From: JALHNF01 sp031972295 | GTDB lineage: Bacteria > Patescibacteriota > Minisyncoccia > Phycocordibacterales > UBA5272 | Reading direction: 5' to 3' | Assembly: GCA_031972295.1 (NCBI GenBank) | Contig: DALYEZ010000001.1 | Coordinates: 1-64,000, forward strand | DNA length: 64,000 nucleotides | Part shown: positions 25,578 through 34,347 of the stretch, piece by piece | How positions within the stretch are numbered: the first letter of the stretch is position 1 | Layout: each line of letters begins with the position of its first letter | Translations under genes and position numbers: made by a program | Notes under the pieces: model-generated | Told to the model about the DNA's origin: nothing | The model's input: the letters and a program-made list of their open reading frames with translations, nothing else | Database searches by the model: none

Positions 25578-26069
25578 ATGGAAACACGGGAATTCTGGTT
25601 CTTTGTAAGTCTACTCACCGTGGCTATTCCTGCGAGCGTCTCTCTCACTACAAGTGCTATCTATATTCCTCTCAAAAAATTTCCTGCCGCCATCCGGGAT
25701 GTTGCCTCTTTTTGGTATCAGAAACTGTATGTTGCGCTTGTGTTTAGTTTATTTGCGACCCTTGTTGGGCTTGGTGTGTATGTTCCGCTGGTATACGAGT
25801 CTTTAAAATTACAAAACCTTGAGGAAATTGTTCGGAGTGCACTATTTATTATCTATACAGTGAGCCTTTTTTTTCTAACACTTTCATTTAAAAAACAAAC
25901 CCTTTCTACAGGAGGAATAGTGGCGCATAGTTTTTTTGCTTCGATGTTACTTGTTGTAGGAACACAAGAAAATACTCTCGATTTTCTTACTTACCTCTAC
26001 GTACTCATTATTCTTGCCTTGTTTGCAATTGTGCGTTACGGTGTAAGTACTTTTAGTAAAAAACTCTAA
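25578..26069 (+). CDS. four-helix integral membrane protein, unknown function
   Basis: 163 residues with four hydrophobic segments at about 7-30, 48-70, 84-102 and 112-155 (the last probably two helices). No catalytic motif is visible and no family was recognised. The gene is tightly spaced between the small hypothetical and ychF. Confidence 0.6.
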   Translation: METREFWFFVSLLTVAIPASVSLTTSAIYIPLKKFPAAIRDVASFWYQKLYVALVFSLFATLVGLGVYVPLVYESLKLQNLEEIVRSALFIIYTVSLFFLTLSFKKQTLSTGGIVAHSFFASMLLVVGTQENTLDFLTYLYVLIILALFAIVRYGVSTFSKKL

Positions 26070-26075
26070 ATATTT

Positions 26076-27173
26076 ATGGGATTATCAATCGGAATCGTCG
26101 GTCTTCCAAATGTCGGTAAGAGTACACTCTTTAATGCGCTTACTAAAAAAACAGTACCTGCAGAAAATTACCCCTTCTGTACCATTGATCCTTCGGTAGG
26201 AATTGTGGGTGTACCAGACATTCGTTTAGAAGTACTTTCAAAATTAAGTGGCTCAAAAAAGATTATTCCTGCAGCCATTGAATTTGTGGATATTGCTGGG
26301 CTTGTACGTGGTGCAGCAAGTGGTGAGGGGCTTGGAAACCAATTCCTTTCTCATATTCGAGAAACAGATGCTATAGGGCATGTGGTGCGTATATTTGAAG
26401 ATGGCGCAGTGATACATGTAGATGGTAGTGTGCAGCCGCTTCGTGATGTGGAAACGATTGAGCTTGAACTCGCACTCGCCGACCTGCAAACAGTGGACAA
26501 ACGATTACAGAACATTGGTCGTGATGCAAAAAGAGGAGACAAAGATGCTCTTCTCGAACAATCAGTACTTGAACGTATTCGACCACATCTTGATCAAGGT
26601 AAACGGGCAATTACCCTTTCATACACTGAAGAAGAATTTCGCGTACTTAGATCGCTCCAGCTTTTGACTATGAAGCCAATGCTTTACATTTTAAACAAAA
26701 AAGCAGGAGCATATAATCTTGATGAAAAGTCAGATCCGCGATTCGAAGAACTTGTAAACTATATTGCAAGCACTGGATCACTTGCAACTATTGTGGATGC
26801 AAAAATCGAAGACGAGCTCAAGGATTTTTCTCCTGAAGAGCAAGTTACTTTCCGTGTTGAACTTTCTGCACACAAAGATGGAATCCCAGAACTTATTTCG
26901 GGGGCATATAAATTACTTGGACTTGAAACATACTTAACTACTGGTGAAGTGGAAACGCGAGCTTGGACTATCAAAAAAGGTTCTACGGCACCAGTTGCAG
27001 GAATGGCAATTCATACCGACTTTAAAGAAAAGTTTATCCGTGCAGAAGTTGTGGCGTATGAAGATTTAGTTGCCTGTGGTTCGTATGCTGCTGCACGAAC
27101 CCAAGGCAAGGTACGTACCGAAGGAAAGGACTACATTGTAAAAGATGGGGATGTGATTGAGTTTAGAATTTAA
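26076..27173 (+). CDS. ychF: redox-regulated ATPase YchF (Obg-like)
   Basis: 365 residues, the usual length. The G domain carries GLPNVGKSTLFNAL (G1), VDIAGLVRGAASGEGLGNQF (G3) and ILNKKA at the G4 position, where YchF departs from NKxD and accordingly prefers ATP. A coiled insertion (about 130-200) and a C-terminal TGS domain (about 280-364, ending VKDGDVIEFRI) follow. It associates with ribosomes and responds to oxidative stress in other bacteria. The stop codon lies inside a 19-bp perfect inverted repeat. Confidence 0.95.
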   Translation: MGLSIGIVGLPNVGKSTLFNALTKKTVPAENYPFCTIDPSVGIVGVPDIRLEVLSKLSGSKKIIPAAIEFVDIAGLVRGAASGEGLGNQFLSHIRETDAIGHVVRIFEDGAVIHVDGSVQPLRDVETIELELALADLQTVDKRLQNIGRDAKRGDKDALLEQSVLERIRPHLDQGKRAITLSYTEEEFRVLRSLQLLTMKPMLYILNKKAGAYNLDEKSDPRFEELVNYIASTGSLATIVDAKIEDELKDFSPEEQVTFRVELSAHKDGIPELISGAYKLLGLETYLTTGEVETRAWTIKKGSTAPVAGMAIHTDFKEKFIRAEVVAYEDLVACGSYAAARTQGKVRTEGKDYIVKDGDVIEFRI

Positions 27174-27194
27174 AATAAATTCTAAACTCAATCA
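27154..27194. repeat. perfect 19-bp inverted repeat spanning the ychF stop codon
   Basis: Arms at 27154-27172 and 27176-27194 are exact reverse complements separated by AAA. The left arm encodes the last residues of YchF. No T-run follows directly; a second hairpin (CTCGCAAC / GTTGCGAG) comes next, so the pair may jointly act as a 3' end or stabilising structure. Confidence 0.85.
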
Positions 27195-27199
27195 TCCAG

Positions 27200-27225
27200 C
27201 TCGCAACTGTCTTTTTTGTTGCGAG
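27200..27225. terminator. possible terminator hairpin between convergent genes
   Basis: CTCGCAAC and GTTGCGAG pair around TGTCTTTTTT. The T-run lies in the loop rather than after the stem, so classical termination is doubtful. It separates ychF from the minus-strand coiled-coil gene. Confidence 0.4.
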
Positions 27226-27247
27226 TCGGATAAATTTAAATAGCGGA

Positions 27248-27811
27248 CTACTTCTTAATTGCCCCTAACTCTTTCTTCAGCTCAGAAAGCAAGATTTCAA
27301 TTTTAGCAATCCTCTCTTGTTGTTCACCATCAACTTTCTGTTCTCGAATCATCTCTGAGTCGGTACTTTCTTCAAGTTCAGCCACATCTTCCTGGATTTC
27401 TTCAACATCCTCACTAATTTCTTGAACATTTTTTTCGATACCTTCAACGTCCTCACTGATCTCTTCAATGTCTTCTGAAATTTCCTCAACATCTTTTTGT
27501 ATTTCTTCCATATCCTCACCGATATCTTCGACTTCTTCTTGAATGTCACCAATATCTTCCTCCACAGCTTCAAGCTGGGCGGTATTGCGGTTTATAGACA
27601 TTTGAATAAAGAGTGCTAAATATATTGCTTCAAGTGATACAGCTGTCGTGAGCACCAGGAGCGCTTGTTCAAGAGGAAAGCCAAAGAATGGGAGAGAGAG
27701 AACTACAAGAAATAAAATGGTATGTAAAATGAGAGAAAAAGGGGATCCAATCCATAAAGTTGCCTTTTCAGCAAAAGAATCTATCTTTTTTGACATCTTT
27801 TTCTCTTTCAT
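27248..27811 (-). CDS. two-helix membrane protein with acidic heptad-repeat tail
   Basis: 187 residues. Two membrane helices (about 25-45 and 48-72) in a segment resembling low-affinity iron permease/DUF1003-type small membrane proteins are followed by about nine consecutive seven-residue units of the form EDVEEIx (about 84-150), an acidic coiled coil, and a basic C-terminal helix. The units correspond to degenerate 21-bp repeats in the DNA. Transport function is not supported; the coil probably mediates oligomerisation. It has its own divergent promoter opposite leuS. Confidence 0.65.
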   Translation of the reverse strand: MKEKKMSKKIDSFAEKATLWIGSPFSLILHTILFLVVLSLPFFGFPLEQALLVLTTAVSLEAIYLALFIQMSINRNTAQLEAVEEDIGDIQEEVEDIGEDMEEIQKDVEEISEDIEEISEDVEGIEKNVQEISEDVEEIQEDVAELEESTDSEMIREQKVDGEQQERIAKIEILLSELKKELGAIKK

Positions 27812-27823
27812 CTACTCAATATA
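27812..27823 (-). promoter_or_regulatory. -10 element of the heptad-repeat gene, leaderless type
   Basis: On the minus strand TATATT is followed by six bases and the ATG. It is divergent from the leuS -10 box at 27844. Confidence 0.5.
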
Positions 27824-27843
27824 CCATTTCGTTTTATTTTTGA

Positions 27844-27859
27844 TACACTCTGTAGATAT
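27844..27859 (+). promoter_or_regulatory. -10 element of leuS
   Basis: TACACT (27844-27849) lies ten bases before the ATG, with no Shine-Dalgarno sequence. Confidence 0.45.
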
Positions 27860-30800
27860 ATGGCACGCGTTCAAAAAACCGCAACAAAAACGGTAACTAA
27901 AAAGGCATCGAGTATTCCTGCTACATATGATCCTAAAAAAATAGAACCCATTCTTCAAAAAAAATGGGAAAAAGAAAAACCATTTAAAGCGCTTGCAAGT
28001 GGTAAGACAAAAAAGAAACCTTTTTATGTGCTATCAATGATTCCGTATCCATCAGGAATAGGACTCCATATAGGTCATCCGCGAAGCTACACTGCAACAG
28101 ACATTGTGGCACGTAAAAAAAGAATGGAAGGATTTAATGTCTTAAATCCAATGGGCTACGATGCATTCGGACTGCCTGCCGAGCAATTTGCAATACAGAA
28201 CCAAGTGCACCCCAAGAAAGCTGTCGCAATAAATGTTAAAACTTTTGAAGGACAGCTCAAAAGACTAGGATTTTCTTTCGATTGGGATAGAAAAATAAAC
28301 ACAACAGACCCTGGGTATTACAAATGGACGCAATGGATATTCTTGAAGCTTTACAATTCGTATTACGATACAAATAAAAAGAAAGCACTTTCTATTGATG
28401 AGCTTGTAAAGATTTTTGAGAAAAAAGGAAATCAAAGTATTAATGCTTTTATATCTGATCAAGTTTCTAACTTTACTAAAGATGATTGGAAGAAAATGTC
28501 TCCGTTGCAAAAGCAAGAGGTATTAATGAAGTACCGTCTTGCGTATGAGGGCGTTGCTCAAGTCAATTGGTGTGAAGCACTTGGGACTGTGCTTGCTAAC
28601 GATGAGGTTGTTGATAGTAAAGAGGGGCCTGTATCAGAGCGTGGCGGGTACCCAGTAACAAAGAAGAATGTTCGGCAGTGGTTTTTGCGAATCACTGCGT
28701 ATGCTGACCGACTTTTGTCTGGCTTAGATACGATTGCTTGGCCAAACCACATAAAGGAAATAGAAAAAAATTGGATTGGGAAAAGTGAGGGGGCTGAAAT
28801 ACTATTTAATCTTAATGTACCAGGTCAAGCTGAGGGTAAACATTCAGTAACTGTGTTTACTACTCGACCGGACACACTTTTGGGCGTAACATTTCTTGCG
28901 GTTTCAGCGGAGCTTGCACAAACGTGGCTTAATGTTGGCTGGCAGACAACTGGAGATGTTAAGGAGTATATAGAAAATGTTATTAAGGATCATGAAAAGA
29001 GTGATTTTGATGCATCGAAAGAAAAAACAGGAATTTTTACCCAGATATTTGCCACACATCCCGGAACACAAGAGAAGATTCCTGTTTGGATTGCGAATTA
29101 TGTTCTTCCTGGATATGGTACAGGCGCAATAATGGGAGTGCCAGCACACGATGAACGAGATTATGAATTTGCTCAAACGTATAATCTTCCTATCAAGAAT
29201 GTTATCGACCCAATTTTTGTTCGTGCTGACGTAAAAGATGCTACAAACTTTACTCCAAAAAATAAAATTGTCGCTCTTGTTGAAGCTCCTGACGGCAAGG
29301 TATTAACCATAAACTGGGGCTCAGCACTTGGTGGGCGGCTTCTTGTTGGTGGGACAATCGAAAATGGTGAACAGCCAGGTGAGACAGCATTACGTGAACT
29401 ACAAGAAGAAACAGGTTATTGTAATGGACAGGTTATTTCTGTTGGTGAAGAAATATTTGATTACAAATACTTTGCAACTTCTAAAAATACAGCACACCAA
29501 GCCTTTACTCGTTTCGTACATATAAAACTTAAAGATCTTGAAAATAAAGGTGATGCGCTTGAAGATAATGAGAAAGGTAAATTCAAAGTTGAGTGGATAC
29601 CGAAAGAGCAAGCCAAAAAAGAAATTGTTGAGGTGTTGCATGTATATGCTTTGGAGAAGTTTGGATATAATCTACCGTTTTCTGGCGAAGGTATTGTTGC
29701 TCGATCAGGCGTATTTTCTGGACTCACTTCCGTCCAGGCAAAAAAAGAAATTACAAAATCAGTTGGAGGTAAACTCGTCACTCGATACAAAATGCGTGAT
29801 GCTATTTTTGCTCGACAGCGCTACTGGGGTGAGCCGGTGCCACTCTTTAAAGACAAGGAAGGAATTATTCATGAAGTAAAAAAACTTCCTCTCGCGCTTC
29901 CAAATACAACCTCATATGAACCAACAGGAACCGGCGAAGGTCCGCTCGCAAATATTACCTCTTGGAAAAAAGCTGGCTATGAAACAAACACTATGCCAGG
30001 TTGGGCGGGATCAAGTTGGTATTATTTACGGTATATGGATGCACAAAACAAAAAAGTTTTTGCAGATCCAAAAGAAATAAAATATTGGAACCAAGTAAAT
30101 GTGTATCTAGGTGGAGCGGAGCACGCGACAGGCCACCTTTTGTATGCTCGTTTTTGGCACAAGGTTTTAAAGGATTATGGATTAGTGCCAACAGAAGAAC
30201 CTTTTAAGCAGTTTGTTGCGCATGGTTTGATTCTGGCCTCAGATGGACGAAAAATAAGTAAACGTTGGGGGAATGGAATAAGCCCGGATGAAGTTGTTGC
30301 AACATATGGGGCAGACACCACTCGTCTTTATATTGCCTTCATGGGTCCGTACACTGAATCTATTCCGTGGTCAGACGAAAGTATTATTGGTTGTCGGCGC
30401 TTCATTGAGCGTTTGTATAAGAAAGCCCAGTCTGCTCTAAATGAAAAAGTTTCAACGAGTGATGCTGTTGCCGAAAAAGCAATTCATAAACTTATCGATA
30501 AAGTAACAAAAGATATTGAAAGTTATAGCTTCAATACTGCTGTTGCTAAGGCTATGGAAACAATGAATATAATTGATAGTTGTAAAGTCTCAGTAAAAGA
30601 TTTTTCACTCATGCTTCAAGTGCTTAATCCATTTATTCCACATGTGACAGAATACTTATTCAAAGAGTGTGGCAACAAGGAGGGAATACACACAAGCTCT
30701 TGGCCAAAAGCGAACAAAAAGCTTCTTATTGACGATGAAATTACCATCGGCGTTCAAGTAAATGGAAAACTTCGAGGAACCATCACCGTACCCACTAATT

Positions 30801-30928
30801 CTCTCGAAAATGTAGTCAAAAAGGCTGCCCTAAATGAAGATAATGTGTTAAAATATTTGGAGGGAAAAGAGGTGATAAAGGTGGTTTATGTGCCAAATCG
30901 CATTATAAACATCGTTATTAAGCCATGA
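27860..30928 (+). CDS. leuS: leucyl-tRNA synthetase with an inserted Nudix domain
   Basis: 1022 residues, versus about 820-950 for bacterial LeuRS. The class I signature is HIGH (71-74 region, GLHIGHPRSY) and the KMSKS loop is KISKR (798-802). The CP1 editing domain has TVFTTRPDTLLGVTF (331-345) and VPAHDERD. Between about residues 450 and 605 a complete Nudix domain is inserted, with GGTIENGEQPGETALRELQ followed by EETGY, a canonical Nudix box. A separate insertion of about 55 residues (about 168-225) and its flanks resemble Bacteroidota LeuRS. Leucylation is expected; the Nudix role is unknown. Confidence 0.93.
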   Translation: MARVQKTATKTVTKKASSIPATYDPKKIEPILQKKWEKEKPFKALASGKTKKKPFYVLSMIPYPSGIGLHIGHPRSYTATDIVARKKRMEGFNVLNPMGYDAFGLPAEQFAIQNQVHPKKAVAINVKTFEGQLKRLGFSFDWDRKINTTDPGYYKWTQWIFLKLYNSYYDTNKKKALSIDELVKIFEKKGNQSINAFISDQVSNFTKDDWKKMSPLQKQEVLMKYRLAYEGVAQVNWCEALGTVLANDEVVDSKEGPVSERGGYPVTKKNVRQWFLRITAYADRLLSGLDTIAWPNHIKEIEKNWIGKSEGAEILFNLNVPGQAEGKHSVTVFTTRPDTLLGVTFLAVSAELAQTWLNVGWQTTGDVKEYIENVIKDHEKSDFDASKEKTGIFTQIFATHPGTQEKIPVWIANYVLPGYGTGAIMGVPAHDERDYEFAQTYNLPIKNVIDPIFVRADVKDATNFTPKNKIVALVEAPDGKVLTINWGSALGGRLLVGGTIENGEQPGETALRELQEETGYCNGQVISVGEEIFDYKYFATSKNTAHQAFTRFVHIKLKDLENKGDALEDNEKGKFKVEWIPKEQAKKEIVEVLHVYALEKFGYNLPFSGEGIVARSGVFSGLTSVQAKKEITKSVGGKLVTRYKMRDAIFARQRYWGEPVPLFKDKEGIIHEVKKLPLALPNTTSYEPTGTGEGPLANITSWKKAGYETNTMPGWAGSSWYYLRYMDAQNKKVFADPKEIKYWNQVNVYLGGAEHATGHLLYARFWHKVLKDYGLVPTEEPFKQFVAHGLILASDGRKISKRWGNGISPDEVVATYGADTTRLYIAFMGPYTESIPWSDESIIGCRRFIERLYKKAQSALNEKVSTSDAVAEKAIHKLIDKVTKDIESYSFNTAVAKAMETMNIIDSCKVSVKDFSLMLQVLNPFIPHVTEYLFKECGNKEGIHTSSWPKANKKLLIDDEITIGVQVNGKLRGTITVPTNSLENVVKKAALNEDNVLKYLEGKEVIKVVYVPNRIINIVIKP

Positions 30929-30929
30929 T

Positions 30930-30961
30930 TTGACAAATTTATAGAAGTATCTTAATATAAT
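30930..30961 (+). promoter_or_regulatory. promoter of the sigma-region-4 regulator gene
   Basis: TTGACA (30930-30935) is followed by a 16-bp spacer and TTAATA, overlapping a TATAAT at 30956-30961. Unlike most genes here it leaves a leader of roughly 17-25 nt. Confidence 0.5.
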
Positions 30962-30984
30962 AAGTAATTGTCCTATTAAAGTTT

Positions 30985-32016
30985 ATGTCTACACTAACAT
31001 TTAAGCCAAAACAGGTTACCAAAAAGCTTCTCTCACCGCTCTCAGGAAGGGCTAAAGATGTTGTTACTAGTCGTTTCGGTATTACAGATGGCGCTGAACG
31101 AAAGACCCTTGAGGCGATTGGAAAACAGTACGGCATTACTCGTGAACGAGTTCGACAAATCGAACAATTCGCCCTCTCTACAATTAAAAAGTCCGATACA
31201 TTTGGAGAATTTACTCACGTTTTTGCTGAGCTTAAACAAGCGATTCATAAACTTGGCGGCATTGTTGCAGAGCATGACTTTTTAGGTAAAGTTTCTAAAG
31301 ATGCTGAAACACAGAATCATGTGCACTTTTATCTCACACTTGGAGATGATTTTAAAAAACATAAAGAGGACGACAGTTTTCATCACCGATGGACTATTAA
31401 TCAAAAGGTAACAGACATTGTTCACAATGCTCTCACTGAGCTCTACGCAGGTTTGGATAATGAAGAGTTGGTAAGTGAAAATCATATTATCGACACTTTT
31501 ACTGCAAAACTAAGTGAACTTGCTCCAGAATATCGCAGTGAAGAAATAATTAAGCGTTACCTTACAATCTCAAAATCAATTGGCAAAAATGCTCTTGGTG
31601 AGTGGGGAAAGACATCATCACCACATATTCACACACGTGGAATTAAAGATTATGCATACCTTGTAATGCGAAAGTTTGGCTCACCAATGCACTTCAAGGA
31701 CGTAGCGAAAGATATTTCAAAATACTTTGGCAAAAAGGCACACGTTGCAACGACGCACAACGAACTCATTAAGGATGAACGATTTGTACTTGTTGGACGA
31801 GGAGTATACGGACTTCGAGAATGGGGACATGTAGGTGGTGTAGTGCGTGACGTTATTGTGGAGGTGCTTAAGGAGTCAAAAAAACCAATGAGCAAAGAAG
31901 CTATCATTGATCAGGTACTTAAAAAACGTGTCGTGAAAGCAAATACTATTGCTGTAAATCTTCAAAACACTGATTTCTTCAAGAAAACAAAAGAAGGACT
32001 CTACGACTTAGCATAA
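30985..32016 (+). CDS. sigma-70 region 4 protein with HARE-HTH-like modules
   Basis: 343 residues. Residues about 38-70 (IGKQYGITRERVRQIEQFAL) are a typical sigma region 4 helix-turn-helix, but no region 2 is present, so it cannot be a complete sigma factor. The C-terminal part (about 205-343) contains two winged-helix-like HARE-HTH repeats (HFKDVAKDISKYFGKKAHVA and MSKEAIIDQVLKKRVVKA), which in RpoE delta subunits and other proteins bind nucleic acids or polymerase. A polymerase-associated regulator is the best guess. It is expressed from its own promoter. Confidence 0.75.
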   Translation: MSTLTFKPKQVTKKLLSPLSGRAKDVVTSRFGITDGAERKTLEAIGKQYGITRERVRQIEQFALSTIKKSDTFGEFTHVFAELKQAIHKLGGIVAEHDFLGKVSKDAETQNHVHFYLTLGDDFKKHKEDDSFHHRWTINQKVTDIVHNALTELYAGLDNEELVSENHIIDTFTAKLSELAPEYRSEEIIKRYLTISKSIGKNALGEWGKTSSPHIHTRGIKDYAYLVMRKFGSPMHFKDVAKDISKYFGKKAHVATTHNELIKDERFVLVGRGVYGLREWGHVGGVVRDVIVEVLKESKKPMSKEAIIDQVLKKRVVKANTIAVNLQNTDFFKKTKEGLYDLA

Positions 32017-32033
32017 GAATTCTATAAGTTTGG

Positions 32034-32045
32034 TATAATAGCGTA
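32034..32045 (+). promoter_or_regulatory. -10 element, leaderless type
   Basis: A perfect TATAAT (32034-32039) is followed by six bases and the ATG. Confidence 0.6.
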
Positions 32046-33410
32046 ATGAATTACCTCGGGGCAATCATTACGCTATTATTTTTTATTGCACTTTCTGCAG
32101 GACTCGGCATACTCTGGTGGCGACACTGGGTACGACACGTGCAGGCTCAATTCCTAAACTCTATAAAATGGATTTTACTTGAAGTACGTTTACCTCGAGA
32201 TCTTTTTAAGTCACCTCTTGCTATGGAAATGTTTCTCACTTCTTTGCATCAAGGGGGTGGAACAAGTACATGGTATGCAAAATTTTGGGATGGAAAAGTT
32301 CGTAATTGGTTTTCATTAGAAATTGCTTCATTGGAAGGGGATGTGCGTTTCTTTATTCGTACCAATGGTAAGTTTAAAAATGCAATTGAGTCTGCGCTGT
32401 ATGCACAGTATCCAGGAATAGAAATAACAGAAACTGAAGACTACACAAACTATCTTCGTTACGATCCAAAAGAACACGATGTTTGGGGAAACGATTTTGC
32501 CCTAGTAGGTGAAGACGCTATTCCAATACGTACTTACGTAGACTATAAGCTCGACAAAGACCCTAAAGAAGAATTTAAAGTTGACCCAATAGCGCCCCTT
32601 ATTGAATGGATGGGTTCAGTGAAAAAAGGTGAGCAGATCTGGTTTCAGATTATTTGTCGTGCGGTTGATGGAAAGTTTGATACTTGGAAACTAGATGCAC
32701 AAAAAGCGCTGAACAAGATTTATTACGGACTTGAGCTTACAAATGATGAAGTAAAAGAAAAAATAAAAGAAGCGAAGGCTGAACTCGCAGAAGCTCGAAA
32801 AACAGATGATAAGGCTCGGGGGAATGTTCCAGAAGCAAAAAAAGATTCAGATCTCTCATATACAGATAAGCAAAAAGTTGAAGCGATTTATAACAATATT
32901 TCTAAACCTGGCTTCGAGGTGATGATTCGTGTTGCGTATATTGCAGATAAGAAACATTTTGATCCAAGAAATATTGATGCAGCAACAGGGTGTTTACGTC
33001 AATTTGGACATGGAAACTTCAATGGTTTTAGACCAGAAAATACAACGAGCTTCGATTTCCCTTGGGAAGATAGTACGGGAATTAAGTTAATTGGTAAAAA
33101 AGACGAAGCTGTCGCTAAAATTCAAAAACGAAAAGGCTTCTACAAGGCTCATAGCAATGAAGATTGGTATAACGGAATTCCGAGCGGTATACTTCATGAT
33201 GTTTGGGAGGCTTTTAAAATTCGGTTTTTCTCAGTTGATCCGATAAAGGCGTTTAAAAAACCATCTGTAAAAGATGACCCAACTCGTTTTATATTAAATA
33301 CGGAAGAGCTCGCAACGGTATACCATTTCCCTGGACAAGTCTCAGCTGCGCCGTCGCTCAAACGTATTGGATCTACAAAGGCAGAACCACCTATTAATTT
33401 ACCACTCTAA
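32046..33410 (+). CDS. membrane-anchored protein resembling the N-terminal part of HerA/VirB4-like ATPases
   Basis: 454 residues. One N-terminal membrane helix (about 5-26) precedes a large soluble domain with an internal charged coil (about 235-275). Near the end FILNTEELATVYHFPGQ resembles the boundary motif found before the ATPase domain in conjugation-type and HerA-like helicases, but the Walker motifs themselves are absent and no ATPase gene follows. It may be a stand-alone partner of an ATPase encoded elsewhere. Function not established. Confidence 0.5.
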   Translation: MNYLGAIITLLFFIALSAGLGILWWRHWVRHVQAQFLNSIKWILLEVRLPRDLFKSPLAMEMFLTSLHQGGGTSTWYAKFWDGKVRNWFSLEIASLEGDVRFFIRTNGKFKNAIESALYAQYPGIEITETEDYTNYLRYDPKEHDVWGNDFALVGEDAIPIRTYVDYKLDKDPKEEFKVDPIAPLIEWMGSVKKGEQIWFQIICRAVDGKFDTWKLDAQKALNKIYYGLELTNDEVKEKIKEAKAELAEARKTDDKARGNVPEAKKDSDLSYTDKQKVEAIYNNISKPGFEVMIRVAYIADKKHFDPRNIDAATGCLRQFGHGNFNGFRPENTTSFDFPWEDSTGIKLIGKKDEAVAKIQKRKGFYKAHSNEDWYNGIPSGILHDVWEAFKIRFFSVDPIKAFKKPSVKDDPTRFILNTEELATVYHFPGQVSAAPSLKRIGSTKAEPPINLPL

Positions 33411-33412
33411 TT

Positions 33413-34324
33413 ATGAAAACGGTTCCAATTCTTTTTGGGTTTGTATTTTTTATTTTGCTTTTTACACACAGCACACCTCTTTCGTGCGGACCGCTTGCTA
33501 TAACGGTTGAAAAAAATGACTCTGTTCACGATGTGGCAACAAAACTAAAAGAAGCTGAGTGCATCTATTCGAAAGGTTTATTTGAAAAATACGGCGTACT
33601 TTTTGGTGTCCATGTTCAGGAAGGGTTTTACGATATTCCTACTCGAAAAAACTTTTTCGAGTATTTGTTTCTTTTTGAAAAGAGTACCTATCGAAAAGCA
33701 ATTCGAGTGACAATTCCTGAAGGTTCAACAAATAAAGAAATAGCTGCTTTGTGTGCTCAAAAACTTTCACAATGTAACCCAAAACGTTTTCTAGAAAAAA
33801 CGAAGAATAAAGAGGGGTATCTTTTCCCCAACACGTACGAATTTATTGGAAACGAGACCGAAGACGCTCTTATTGCGGTTGCAGAGAAGGAATTTATTAT
33901 ACAGACACAGAATATTCTGACTCAACTTTCTGAACCAGAAAAGAAAAAAATTATAATTTTGGCTTCTATTTTAGAAAAAGAGGCTAATACAGAAAAAGAT
34001 ATGCGAATTGTTTCAGGAATTCTCTACAAACGACTCAAAATTGGAATGGCGCTTCAGGTAGATGCAACTCTTTTTTATGAGCGCGGAAAAACATCTGCCC
34101 AATTAACCACCTCCGATCTTGCAAAAAATTCTCCTTATAATACGTATGTAAATACTGGATTACCACCAACTGCTATTTCAAATCCGGGGAAAGTGGCGCT
34201 TCTTGCAGCACTAAGCCCAGAAACTACTTCGTACTTATTCTATTTAACGGGTGACAATGGGGAGATGTATTATGCACGCACGCACGAAGAGCATGTACAG
34301 AATAAAGCGCTTTACCTTAAGTAA
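33413..34324 (+). CDS. mltG: endolytic murein transglycosylase MltG
   Basis: 303 residues with an N-terminal membrane helix (about 4-20), a LysM-like region (about 28-70) and the YceG catalytic domain. The catalytic glutamate lies in ILASILEKEA (E188/E190). KRLKIGMALQVDATLFYERG and SPYNTYVNTGLPPTAISNPG are hallmark segments. MltG cuts nascent glycan strands at the membrane and sets their length. The protein is somewhat shorter than E. coli MltG (340). It starts two nt after the preceding gene. Confidence 0.94.
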   Translation: MKTVPILFGFVFFILLFTHSTPLSCGPLAITVEKNDSVHDVATKLKEAECIYSKGLFEKYGVLFGVHVQEGFYDIPTRKNFFEYLFLFEKSTYRKAIRVTIPEGSTNKEIAALCAQKLSQCNPKRFLEKTKNKEGYLFPNTYEFIGNETEDALIAVAEKEFIIQTQNILTQLSEPEKKKIIILASILEKEANTEKDMRIVSGILYKRLKIGMALQVDATLFYERGKTSAQLTTSDLAKNSPYNTYVNTGLPPTAISNPGKVALLAALSPETTSYLFYLTGDNGEMYYARTHEEHVQNKALYLK

Positions 34325-34333
34325 ATAACTAAG

Positions 34334-34347
34334 TACAATCAAAACAC
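34334..34347 (+). promoter_or_regulatory. -10 element of the exonuclease-mnmA operon
   Basis: TACAAT (34334-34339) lies eight bases before the ATG. Confidence 0.5.

Noticed and set aside
27360..27560. Short regular repeats on the minus strand considered as a CRISPR or satellite array
   Set aside because: The periodicity is 21 bp, in frame, and encodes heptad repeats of a coiled coil; there are no spacers.
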